DNA of 64,000 bases from Tausonia pullulans (taxonomy: Eukaryota; Basidiomycota; Tremellomycetes; Cystofilobasidiales; Mrakiaceae): contig OX637621.1 in assembly GCA_951802195.1 (NCBI GenBank), positions 62,001-126,000 on the forward strand. The letters run 5' to 3'. Each line of letters begins with the position of its first letter. Position 1 is the stretch's first letter. Under the pieces are notes generated by a model, which saw only the letters and a list, made by a program, of their open reading frames with translations, was not told the origin of the DNA and searched no databases. Shown one piece after another: positions 20,320 to 31,255 of the stretch. A program made the position numbers and the translations under genes.

Positions 20320-21004
20320 GCGGACCCCCTAGGAAGTCCGAGAACTGTCCTGGAGTCTGTCTCTAGATGCCCGCCGGAAAGCCCTGCCCTGCCCCACCGT
20401 GGGCTGGGCCTGCTCAGTACTCACGGCTTTCTTCAACCCCCCTCCCCCCCCCCCCCCCTTCCACCCCCTCTCTCATGCTATCAGCTCCTCCATCGGTTGA
20501 ACTTTAATTTTCCTTCCTCGCATCAGCTGCTGTATTCCTTACACAAGGGGGCTTGGCGCCGATCGGGATTACAGTCAAAGGAGACCTCGCACAGAGGCCG
20601 CAGGAAGTCCCGAGCACGAGAACGAACGGGGGTCACCAAGTGAGTGGGAGCCCACGTCGAGGCCTGATCAAGACTAAGGGCAAAAACCGCAGAGCAGAGG
20701 GGCAAGGCAGACGAAGGTCCAGTATGAATCTTTACGTTTGTTCCCTGGGATCTAGCGATCAGCCTCGAGAAAGGGTGCCCGAGCGGCAGGAACCAGAGAT
20801 TGGGTAGGGATCGTAGCATGATCATTATCAACGATACTGACAACGAAGGAACAATTAAGCAAAAGAAGAACGACGAGATATCGATTCACATTCTCATCTG
20901 CGAGATTCGGGAGGTACTCAAACATGGAGAGCCCAAAGGCAGGAGTGCTATACAATAGAAAGAAAAGGAGAAATGACCGGGAAGAAGAGCGCTGCAGAGC
21001 TCAT
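20320..21004. other. Convergent spacer with a poly-C tract
   Basis: Spacer between the secreted-protein gene and the permease. It contains a long C-rich run at about 20437-20470. No gene or RNA recognised. Confidence 0.5.
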
Positions 21005-24000
21005 CTAGCTTTTCCACCAACGGACGAAGAAGTTCTGCTTCTTTTGGCCCTCCAGCTCGAGGGCAGCGGCCTCCTCGGCCTCATCCTCGTCAATCTCCCG
21101 AACACCGGAGACGAGGTCGATGTCCTCGGCGCGAATGTACTTAGTCTTGTAGAGAATCTTGTATCCTCCCCACGCGGCGAAGAAGACAGGGATAGCAATG
21201 TAGTCTAGGGGAGAAAACCACCAAGGTCAGCAAGGATAATGCCGTGAGTCGCGAAAGGAGGGAAAGGGCGCACTGGTGATGAACGAGACGTATTGGAAAC
21301 CGCCGACAATGGAGTCGAAGCCCTTGGTGAGAGCAACGAGACCAGTAAACGAGAAGGCAACGTAGCTCGCGTAGGGCTGACCAGGACTATGAACGGAGGA
21401 AAGTAGGGAGTTAGTCGAGTGGATCCCCAGTTCGAGCCGCACGGTACTGAAGACGCACGCCTTGTAGGGGAGGTCATCACGGGAGCGGCCCTGGACCTTG
21501 AGAGCCTCCATGAAGCGCACGTGGGATGCGATAATGACCATCCAGGTCTAAAGTAAAAAAGAGGAAGGGTTCAGACAGGCTGCGGCGACCACCTCGTCCT
21601 TAAGTAGAACATCGGCTTACAATGGCTCCGAACATCGAGATGAGTGAGACGAAGTACTTGAAGACCTGGAGGGCCGAGGTCGAGCAGACGGTATAGGCAA
21701 GGGCGCAGCAGAGCGTGCAGCAGTAGAGGGCATTGGTGGGGATTCCGCGCTTGGAGACCTTTTTGAAGATGGCGGGGGCCTGGCCCTCGATGGCGAGTCC
21801 GAAGAGCGTGCGAGATCCGATGTAAAGGTCGGAGTTGGCAGCAGAGAAGACGAACATGAGAACTGAGGAGGATGTGATCAGGGGCGAGCGTTTCGTGCAG
21901 ATTGAGCAACTGGATATGCGACTCACTGCAGGCGTTGATGATGGCGGGGAGGACCTTAATGCCCGCAATGTTGATGGCGACGACGAATGGAGAGGCACTC
22001 GCGTTCGACGCGGCCTTGGTGGCCGCCGCAAGGAGCTTAGAGTTGGAAGGAACGATGAGACCGATGACCTGGAGGACGAAAGGGTTTAGCGGCTATTCCT
22101 CTAACAAAGCGAACAAATGCGGACAACTGACGGTAATGCCACCAATGTAGAAGACAAGGATCCGCCAAAAGGTGGAGCGGATGGCCTTAGGGACCTATGA
22201 TGGGTGAAGCCATTACGAGGATCGGTCAGCGTCAATCTCCGCCACCTCGACACGAACAGCACGGGACCATAGACCTACCTGCTTGCGCGGGTTCTTGCAC
22301 TCTCCGACTGGGATTGCGAGGACGTAAGAGTAAGGCGGGGTGAACATCAGGACACCTCTCCATGCTCGCACATACGAGGAAATCTTGATTCTGGATTTGT
22401 CAAGACTCACCGGTAACACCGACCAGCTCGGTTCCGATGTACGCGAAGAGGGCGTTCGGGAATGCGTACTACAAGTCATGAAAGGCCCAAAAGAAAAAAG
22501 AGAAAATGAATGGATGGTGGCAGAGAGGAGGTCGAAGGCGTGGTGGTGACATCAGCACATGTCCATCCACGTTCCGTGAACAAAGAGGGAAACTTGCATA
22601 CCCAGACACCGAGGAAGGTCGAGAGGGGACTCTTGGGGAAGATGTACGAGGCAAAGGGGCCTGGGTTCTTCCAGTAGCGGAAGCCGATACGGTCGTGGTT
22701 GGGTCCTCCTCCGAGGTCGATGACGACTGAGATAGGATTAATAGGACGGATCAGCAGGTGACCTCTATGGAATTGAGAGCCATGCCTCGATGCCTCCGGC
22801 TCCAGCAAGCTGAGGGCTGAGTGCTCTTGAGAAGCAACGCTGGACTCACTTCCGAAGATGATGAGACCGGTGAGGGTGACGACCTTCATGAGGGACATCC
22901 AGAACTCAAACTCGCCAAAGAATTTGACGCCGAGCAGGTTGATTGCGAAAATCGCAATAATGACAATCGTGACCCAGATGGCAGGGTTGTCTGGGAGAGC
23001 CGAGAACGTCAGGGAGAGACTTTATAGGCAGGCTGGGAAGAAAGCGAGAAAGAGACCCAAGAACGTACACTTCTTCTGGTGGTCCCAGTACTGAATAACC
23101 GCCACAGCGGCGACAATGTTGTTGGGTGTAACGATGAGGTACTGAAGACGAGAACAAAGAGAACGAAGGCGTCAGCAGATCGTCCAGATATAGGGAATAT
23201 CATTATAAGAGTAATAACCTTGAAAAGATAATTCCAGCCTAGTTGTTTTGAAATGTCGAAAGTCAGCATCTCAATGGGCGATGTATAGTAATTTGGAGCG
23301 GAGTAGAATAGGAGGGCAAGGAGTGGCTCGGTGGGCCCATTCGCAACCAGTGGTTGCGCCTCACCCAGCGAGACAACATGTGAAGCTAACACTTACCGAG
23401 AGCAAATCCAAGCGCCGGATCAATGCTGAGTAGACGGGAGATAGTCAGCGATGATTACTGATGTGTACTAAGATGAGGAGACAGTTGAAGCGTCGACTTC
23501 TGCCTTCACCACCCGCGGCGGACCGCAGGGCATGTGGCATGATCACTCGCTCCCTCTTGCGTTACAAAAGCCCTAGCTGCCGGGAAGACTATGTGAACTC
23601 ACAATCGAGAAGCATAGCCAGCGAATCCCTAAATTAAAGAAGAGGAAAACGAGGACGTCAGTGGCTGTTATCATCAAGATACGGCCGTCCACGCCGGCAA
23701 ACAGGCTTGGCACCGTGCCTGCCTTCAAACAGGCTTGGCGTCGGCAGAAATTAGGCGGAAATGAAGGAAAGGGCCGCGGGCCGAACAAAGATAGAGCAGG
23801 ACAACGCGCACCTGCTTATGAGGAAGATATGTGGCCATCTCGCCCAACGAAGTCATTACACAGAAGCATGCGGCTGTCAAATGAAGCGAGGGGAGTCAGA
23901 GACCGAATCGCATTGTTAATCCAAAAATCCACCCTCAAATGAGAGGGAGGCAGCGGAACGAGTGGTGGTGTGCGCGCCATTGACCAATGGGCAGCAAGAG

Positions 24001-24478
24001 AGGGAAGCTAGTCTTCGCACAGACGCACCTCCCATAACAATATATCCAATGAGGAGACCGACGGGGCCGGCCTTAGGCAGGGCAGTTCCAGATCCAATGA
24101 CGAGACCGGTGCCTGATAAGAGGAAAAAGAGGAGGCAAGAGGCACAATAGCGAGGGACGCAAGCGAGAGAATGTGTCAGTCATGCGCATTGATGGCGCTG
24201 ACGCCAGTTGATGAGGGGAGGTCGACTGACCGACAGCTCCTCCAATAGCAATCTGGGCAATGGATGTCCTGTCAGCGTCCAAACCAAGGACGTCGAGCAT
24301 GGTGCTCGCTCACCATGGAGATCTGGCGACCCTTGAGCCCACGATGCGTTGTAGTCCTCTCGATCCTTCCAAGCTCGGACAGCTCGTCCGGGTCCCTCTC
24401 ACGGGCGGCGAAGGTCGTGCCAGCCACGCCAGAGTCCTTGTCGCCGAAGCCCTTCTCCTGGTCGATCTCGTGCTGCAT
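21005..24478 (-). CDS. Amino acid permease, AAT/YAT family (APC superfamily), plasma membrane
   Basis: A multi-exon gene with introns of 50-150 nt. The cytosolic N-terminus MQHEIDQEKGFGDKD leads into RTTTHRGLKGRQISM, IAIGGAVG, GTGLVIGSGTALPKAGP (helix 1), GLLIGYIVMG, TSLGEMATYLPHKQ, GFAGYASR, DPALGFALGWNYLFK, VDLGGGPNHDRIGFRYW, FSAANSDLYIGSRTLFGLA, KRGIPTNALYCCTLCC and a C-terminal tail DEDEAEEAAALELEGQKKQ ending FFVRWWKS. The order and spacing are those of fungal 12-helix amino acid permeases, which take up amino acids by proton symport. Substrate specificity cannot be read from the sequence. Exon 2 is only about 22 nt (IAIGGAVG). A relic of its third exon lies at about 28385-28455. Confidence 0.93.
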
Positions 24479-26131
24479 CTTGAGCAGTGGTGGGCAATGG
24501 AATGGAGGGGGGGGGGGGAGGTCGTAGGGAAAGAGAAGATGTGGTGGATGTCGGAGGAGAGCGGAGAAATCTCAAGCGAAATAGGGAAGGCCGAATGGAG
24601 CTTGTATTTCACTGGCCTAGGATTTCCTGCGCGCAAGGAACAGTCGAGACTTGGCAATCGACGGGTTGTAGATAGGGGCCTCGCGTTTTAGAAAATGGGC
24701 GCTGGCTATCTGGCCGTGGGAAATGAGGCACGAGCGGGGGGCGGTTGGGGGAAAGCTGAGGATAAAGCTGAGGATGTGGTCGAGTGAGGGGCAGTGATCG
24801 TTCGTCGATTTTTCTTGCCGTTTGCCAGCAACAGGAGGCCATGGCCTCGGGTCCTCAGGGATTTCGATTGATGGAGGGGGTTCGCTCTTTTCGTCACGAG
24901 TCCAGGCTGCTGCCGGTGACGGCAAGACCGGGCGAGAGGGAAGGAGTGTCTTCCAATGATCGAAAGAGGCGCGGGTCGGTGGACTGACAGGGACTCATGC
25001 GGCGAGGTGAGTCTGCTGATCGGAGTCTTTTACCTCCAGAGAGCAAGAGAGCGAATAGCGAGGTGTGCCCTCACCCTCGCACGGGCGGGTTCGTTTGGCG
25101 CCGGTTGAAAACATGGCAGACGTGCATTCAGCACCAACGGTCGCGCTTAGCTCACTCAGGCACTGTCGACGTGCTCGCGAGCATCGCTCCTTCCTCTGTC
25201 TGCGTATCTCTCTTCTTCTTTCTTTCTTCCTCCCTCCCTCCCACGTCCACGCTATCAGCCTCCATCTCAAAACCTCATGCCGAGCCTCTTCATATTTACG
25301 CGCGCGGTCCATCATTGGTTCCTTCTCCGACGTTCCCTCCTACCTGGCCGATGTATCTCACATTCGTTGGCCGTGCCATGCAGGGGTCTCCACAGATCCA
25401 CAGCGAGAAGGACACTAAGGACGGGGCGAGCGGCCTTGGTCGGGGACTCCTCCCCGCGGCGAGAACAACGTCGTCCCTTCTCGCCCGGTTTCGTCAGATC
25501 TGCAAGATTGCGGGAGTATCAGGAAATGACGCCTCCTTCCCCAACTGAAATTTACGGACATATATGCTTTGGATGAACTCCAAAGCCCAACAGCTTCTTC
25601 GGCTCTAGACGGTGACATTCTTGCACTTCGCTTCCGCCGAGAGGACCGCGTATGTCCTCCATTTCCCTTCTATCGCTTCCTCCGCCCTCGCCCTCAGGAG
25701 ATCTTTGAAGAACGACGGCCTCTGCGTTCTGTTTATATGGCCCTCTCAAGGACGAACCTCTCGACAGACCCCGTCAGGATGAAGCTTTTTTGTCCCATGT
25801 TCAACAATATCGCCCTGGCCAATCCTTGGGCGCATGAGCAAGGCATCATCTCGAAGATACTTGACGCAAGAGTGCCGAAGAGGAGTTACTACGCGTAGGA
25901 AGCCATTATCTAACAATCTCGTCAACCGCCGTCGAACCCTCTCCATCTCACTAGAGCACGCAACATCTTCATCGTTCGGCCGAGATGGCGCGTGCGTGCT
26001 AAGTTCTGCTTGACCCCTCCTCCCCCTTCAGCCAACGAAATTGAGAAAGCCCAACAAGCACACCTAGTCCGCCTCATTCTCATCTTGCCTCATAGCCAGC
26101 GATAGAAGGGCCGGCGGTCTCGGGGCAGTGT
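24479..26131. other. Intergenic stretch without a recognised gene
   Basis: About 1.65 kb between the 5' end of the permease and the 3' end of the membrane-anchored protein gene. Open frames (for example 24997-25548 and 25569-25898 plus) show no domain and no conserved splice pattern. CT-rich stretches lie near 25200-25260. The part close to 24478 should be the permease promoter. Confidence 0.5.
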
Positions 26132-27974
26132 CTACTCGACAGGACGGGCTGCAGCGAGCGTTGAAGAGAACAGCGGAGCAGGGGTGGGGCCCGGGAGCAG
26201 AGTGTTCGGCACGCTTGGAGAGTGCGAGGCGAGGGAGAAGTAGAGCGCACTTGCGAGGATGAAGTTGGAGAGTAGGAGTGCGAGTATGAGGAGCATCGTT
26301 GGGGACGGCGACGACAATGGGTTGCGCTTCACTGGAGCATCCACGTGAGCGGGATATTTCTCTTCCTCTTTCTTGGCCGAGCTGGTGGCTCCTTTAATAG
26401 GGCTGTCTTGGGTAGAGGGAGCAGCGGCAACGAGGGTCTCCATACGCGAGAGCATGCTTGACAGCGCTCCCAACTGGTTGTCGAGTTCGATTACCGATGA
26501 GGGATCGACAGCCGAAAGCGGAGACGCAGCCGTCGTCGGGACGTAAGAGAGGGCTCTGCCGACTGGTAAAGCGGGCGACCGGCGCTGCCGAGGAGTATTC
26601 TCGTCGTCTGAGTGATGGCCGTCCTCGTAGGGTGAGACGAGACTGAGTGCTCTGTGATGGAGTACTGATGATTGTCGGCGTTCGGCCTGATGAGCTTGAT
26701 CTATGGACCCGAGTATTCCAGCGCGTTCCTTCTCCTTCGTCGCTGCTGTCGCCTTCGCCTGCTCCCCCTCCGGTATGATGATCCGAGGTTCGCCCGCTGG
26801 TGTATGTTCCTCAACCTTGACCACGCGGACGCCCGTGATTGACGCAACGAGCCAGCCCGCGAGCGCTTCAGCGATCCGCACCCACACAAGTCGAGTTCGT
26901 GCATCTTCTTCCCCGCCATTCGCCCTACGGCGCCGTCCGAAAGCAGCCGTGAGGTCCTCAAGGGACACAGCGGAGAAATGTGACTTGTCTGTTGCGGTGA
27001 ACAAGGGGAGCAAGAGCTGCGGGAACGGAGAGGCTGGACCGGGAAGCGGCGAGAGGTAATCTTCGAAGGCGTGGGATACGAGGTGGATAAGCGCGGGCCA
27101 TGTCGGGTGAGGGGGCGAAGGAACGCTGGCGAGAAGCGTCTGAAGCTGGGGCGGATCGATGAGAGTTCTGATCTGCGGTAAACAGGACATCAGTGATGTA
27201 GACGAAAAGAGCGCCAGCCTGCTCACCGTCTGATGTGATGGCAGGAGAACTATATGGGACGAGAGCGAGGCAGAGGCAAGCGCCTGATGTGAGTATATGC
27301 TCGGGTCCACGATCTCTGGCGGCAGGCGCCAGCTGCAGCAAGTCAGGCATGCAGCGTCAGCAATGATCTACCAGGCGGACGCATATGCAAGAGCATCATC
27401 CTGGCGAGAACGACTGACTTGTGCGCGACGACTCCCGAGCCACCGTCATCGACGCCCTCAAACCAACTTGCCATTGCGCGAGTCTTCCAGCTGAGCAGGT
27501 TTCGAAGGGGCTCGAGAATGCCGAGTTCGCGGGCCATCTGGCGCGCAGTGACCAGCGGGATCCAGATGTCGGGGAAGGGAGCGAGACCGGCGAGAGTGAT
27601 GTCTGCGCGGAGTCGCATCAGCACGGACGTGGAGAGCTAGACAGGCAATGAGGGACTCGCCATATCCAAGAGGCAGCCGGCACTCCCAACGGGTCAGGGC
27701 GAGCATCGGCGAGAGGGACTGAGAGAGGAGAAGGTGTGACGACGAGACGAACGGCTGTCCGATTGAAAGAAGGCGGATCAGCAGCAGCCTCAGGGGTTTA
27801 ACTCGGAGTACATTGATGGGAACATATACGCACTTCACCTGGCTCTGGGTCGAGCGTCCTGTAGACAGCGACTCCGTTGAGCGTTGCCTTGAGGAGCGGT
27901 GTAAGGCTCGGAGAGGTGAGCGCTGTTGGAAGTAGAACGAAGGAGACTGGCAGGGGAGCGGAGGGCGACGCCAT
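26132..27974 (-). CDS. Predicted single-pass membrane protein with an APSES/KilA-N-like N-terminus (Bqt4-like?)
   Basis: The start is ATG 27974 (MASPSAPLPVSFVLLPTAL, then GVAVYRTLDPEPGE). Later exons give DITLAGLAPFPDIWIPLVTA, ARQMARELGILEPLRNLLSW, then HKWRLPPEIVDPS and a long last exon. That exon has a Ser/Pro-rich acidic linker, a short coiled-coil-like stretch (ELDNQLGALSSMLSRMETLV), and one hydrophobic helix near the C-terminus (MLLILALLLSNFILASALYF), followed by about 35 residues. The IWIPLVTARQMARELGI block resembles the end of APSES/KilA-N domains. An APSES fold plus a C-terminal helix is the layout of the inner-nuclear-membrane telomere tether Bqt4. This is an inference from short matches; the first half of the domain and the exon between about 27840 and 27620 are uncertain. 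The gene is probably real, its function open. Confidence 0.55.
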
Positions 27975-29049
27975 GATGGTCCTCAAAGTATGAGGCTTGA
28001 GTCAAGTTGAAGCATGCAGTTCGGGAGAGTGTTGGAAGGGACGAGGAGGATGGCCTCCAAGAGAAAATCGATATGAGGCGACGGGTGGGTGTCGAGGCGT
28101 TAGACGTTCGGGCGTATCCGAAGAGAAACAATCACGAGGGTCAGCCCATCCTCAGGGAGTCAGTCGACAGTATCTCATTCGAGGAAGTCAGCGCATCGAA
28201 GTATAGGGCTGTCAGATTGAAGCCAAGAGGTGTAAGCGATCGGGAATATCTCGTCACTACACGGAAAAACTGCCCTCAATGAGGAGAGGAAGGAGCGAAA
28301 GAAGGGGGTAGGGGGTGGCGCCCAGGTTGATTTAATTGATAGCAGCAAGCGGGCTGAACCGTTGGCGGACCTCCCATGTTGTTGGACTCAAGGGTAAGAC
28401 CGCCGGCCTTGGCGAGGGCCGTTTCGGATCTGATGGGGAGATCGGTGCCTGAAAGGGCAGGGGAAGGGGACATGACTCAAGTAGAGAACAGCGCAGGCGA
28501 GAGAAAACATGCGCATATCAAGCCGCATTTGGGGTCGATCATCGAAGAGCCCTAGTCCATATCTTTTCTTCGCGACAAGATGGCGCAACTAGCTCAGACT
28601 CATGCAAGCAACGAAGCAGGCAGCGGGAAGAAATCCGTCACAGACGCAAGGAAAGAAGCCAAAAACCAAAAAAAAACATGAGATCAAATCGACTGAAAAC
28701 AGCCCTCATCTTGCGCAGGCGCGAAGACCGGTAGCTAGGAGGGCAAAGAAACAAAGAGGGAAGAGTACACACAAAGACACATTGGAAGGATGGATGGCAG
28801 ACAAAGGAGGTGGAGAACAGAACGGCGTCTGGCGCGAGGAAGAGGGAGGGCTAGCCTCAAGTGAGAGTTCGTCTGCTGGCGACGAACGTAGAATTGAAAG
28901 GAGGGGCACAGCCGGAATGCTTGAGTGGAAGAGGAGAATCTTTTCTAAGACAGATGAGTGGATGTCGTGTGGCTTGGTGGAGGATAAAACGAGCTCCGCT
29001 CGTTCCTCAATTTTTTTTTGGGTGGTGGGAGGGGACGCCGGTTACTTCT
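27975..29049. other. Intergenic stretch with a permease exon relic
   Basis: Apart from the permease-like fragment at 28385-28455 no gene is seen. The ORFs at 28602-29075 and 28861-29460 (plus) are low-complexity Lys/Glu-rich or antisense to the DPBB gene. Homopolymer A and T runs occur near 28668 and 29010. Confidence 0.5.
28385..28455 (-). pseudogene. Relic of an amino acid permease exon
   Basis: On the minus strand an acceptor-like ctttcag is followed by GCACCG and a reading GTDLPIRSETALAKAGGLTL. This matches exon 3 of the nearby permease (GTGLVIGSGTALPKAGPVGL) at most positions, with the same intron phase. The glycines and hydrophobic residues of helix 1 are damaged and no other permease exon is found around it. 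It is most simply the remnant of a decayed tandem copy. Confidence 0.45.
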
Positions 29050-30629
29050 TCAGTACCGGTCAAAGCTCCACGTGAGCTCGCCCTCGGCGCCATCGACCCG
29101 ACCGATGCCGAGATTACCCGTAAGTGCCTCAAAGACCGTCGACGTGACGTCGATGTCCTCCATCTTGCACCCGGCGCAACGGTCAACGATCTGGACTTGG
29201 ACGGACTTGCCGCGGTACGAAATGGTAGCCGTCATGGGAATGTCTGCAGAGATGGCGAGTGTGTCAGAGAAAAAGCGAGTGAAGAGAAAGGGAGGAAGGA
29301 CGAAGACGAACGGCAGAGCTCGCCAACAACGCAGTTGAGGAGGCCATCGCCGCCGATGAGGGCCGTTCCGCTCGAAGACGGGACCTCGACTTCGTTAGTG
29401 AGGGAGAGGCGACCAGGTGCCCAGGGTCCGCAGATGGGCTGTCGAGGACGCAAAGTTTAGCGCTGAAAGACGGAGGGACAAGGGGGAGGAGGGGAAGAGA
29501 GCGACTGACGTTGCGGTTCGCAGCGACTCCGGCCCCAGGCCAAGAGTCATACATGAGGTGCGAGACGGCAGCGGTGTAGGATGAGTCGTCGTAGACGGAG
29601 CCACACGACGTCTGGCCCTGGGCGCTGTTAGAGTGAAACGGCCAAGGAGATTAATAAGAGAACTAGGAGAGACAGCGGAAGCACAGCAAACGCAGGGGGA
29701 GGGCCAATGTGTTGGTGGGTAGTGATGCGAGGAGTCCCCGAGCGCAAAAAAATGCTCGAGTAGTTCGGAGTTCTCCACCCGCCCGCCCACCCTATCGCGC
29801 GCCATGGAGAGAGAGAAAGGGAAAATTTGAAGCTCACTAAAAGGTGAGGTCGCCCTTCTTCTGGGACGTGAAGAGGGGGTTGTCATTGTTGTTGAGCGCC
29901 TCGGAGAGCGAGAGGAGGTAAGGGTCAGCAGCCGAGGTCGTCGTGGCCGAGGGGACAGCGCCAGCTTGAGTCTTGGTGGGCCAGGCTGGATATAGGCGGA
30001 GTGGAGAGGGAAGGGAGTGATGAAGAACAGATCAGCCAGCCAGTTGAAGGAGAGAGAGGAGAAGGACAACGCTCACCGGCAGGCTTGGATCCGCCTCCGC
30101 CGGATCCAGCCGACGAAGCGTTTGACGTCGCGGCAGGCAGAGCGGAGGTAGCAGTAGCCGAGGTCTCAACGGGAGCAACAACCGCCGCCGACGACGATGT
30201 CTTCGACTTCTGAGGGGCAGGGGCAGTCGACGAGGGCGAGGACGAGGGCGTGGGAGTAGTAGCGGGAACCGACACCTGCTGGGCCGGGGACGACGCTGAG
30301 GCCGTAGTGACGACGCCGAGCTGGACCTCAGACGTCTTAACCTTGCACTTGCCCGAGGACCGCCTCCTGGCAGAGCGAGCGCCGTGAAGGACGTGGCCGT
30401 GGCCGAGGGCAGCGTAGCTAGCGTTGCGCTTCTCCTCAGAGTGGGCATCCATCCGTCTAGCGCCAGCGGCGACGACGAGGACATCGGCAGGCGCAGCGGC
30501 AACAGGGGCGACGACGGCCGCCGCGAGCTGGGGCCGGCCAGCACGCGAATGGGACTTGCGGTGGCTGACGCCAGCGATGGACAGGCCGGACGAGGCGGCG
30601 AGGAGGACGAGCGTAGGGAGAACGAGCAT
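29050..30629 (-). CDS. Secreted DPBB-fold (expansin/barwin-like) protein with Ser/Thr-rich linker
   Basis: The first exon begins MLVLPTLVLLAASSGLSIAG, a signal peptide, followed by an Ala/Ser/Thr/Pro-rich region of about 200 residues likely to be O-glycosylated. Later exons give GDLTF, SCGSVYDDSSYTAAVSHLMY, DSWPGAGVAANRNPICGPW, DIPMTATISYRGKSVQVQIV, DRCAGCKMEDIDVTSTVFEA, and end GELTWSFDRY. This is the double-psi beta-barrel domain common in basidiomycete secreted proteins (expansin-, loosenin- and barwin-like). The DRC..C and D-x-D/T blocks are typical, and the catalytic-type Asp is present. Such proteins bind or loosen wall polysaccharide without clear hydrolysis. The exact carbohydrate target is unknown, and exon edges in the middle are approximate. 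Confidence 0.85.
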
Positions 30630-31255
30630 GCTGATTGTTGGCTGAGTGGGGTTAGTTTGGTGAGGCAGTGGTGAGTGAGGCTGGGCAGGGAGTGTGAGCG
30701 TCGACGAGCGGTTGGGAAGGATCGTGTGGGTCTACGAAGACTGGACTGGTACTGGTGAGGGACCGTGGGAGGGAAGGAATGAGATACGTTAGGAAGGGGA
30801 GAGGCTGCCGAGGGGAGAGTAAGGAAGGGAAAAAGGAAGGGAGAGGGAGAGAGAGATATGAGTGAGAGTCGGTGGAAGAGAGAAGCAGCGCAGAGTTCAA
30901 GTGCAGTTTGGCCGCATTCGGCCTGTTCCGCCGAGCCACCACTGCCCGGAGTCTCCGCCTGAGCAGGATCTGATCGACGAGACAGACCCCGTCTCTCGTC
31001 CCCATCCCCCCCGCGCCCCCGATTTTCCAGGGTGGCCCACGTCCTCCATAGATTATCTCAGCCTTTGACGATCCTCCACACTCTTCTCGGGAATCGCGCA
31101 CGCTCGCCACGTTCATCCACCTCGCGTTCTATCTGCGGCCGACAGCGCCCGTCAAGCCCATTCCTCAGACATGCGTGCCGCACCGTCAAATGCACTTCAC
31201 CCTTGTGAAACAGAGCTTGCCTTCAGAAAGCACGCAGACAAGACATGCATCGCTT
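30630..31255. other. Spacer: DPBB gene promoter side and YTM1 3' side
   Basis: Two minus-strand genes flank it, so it holds the 3' UTR of YTM1 and the promoter of the DPBB gene. It is purine-rich at 30770-30880. No gene recognised. Confidence 0.45.

Noticed and set aside
25569-25898. 109-codon plus-strand frame
   Set aside because: No recognisable family or conserved exon structure.
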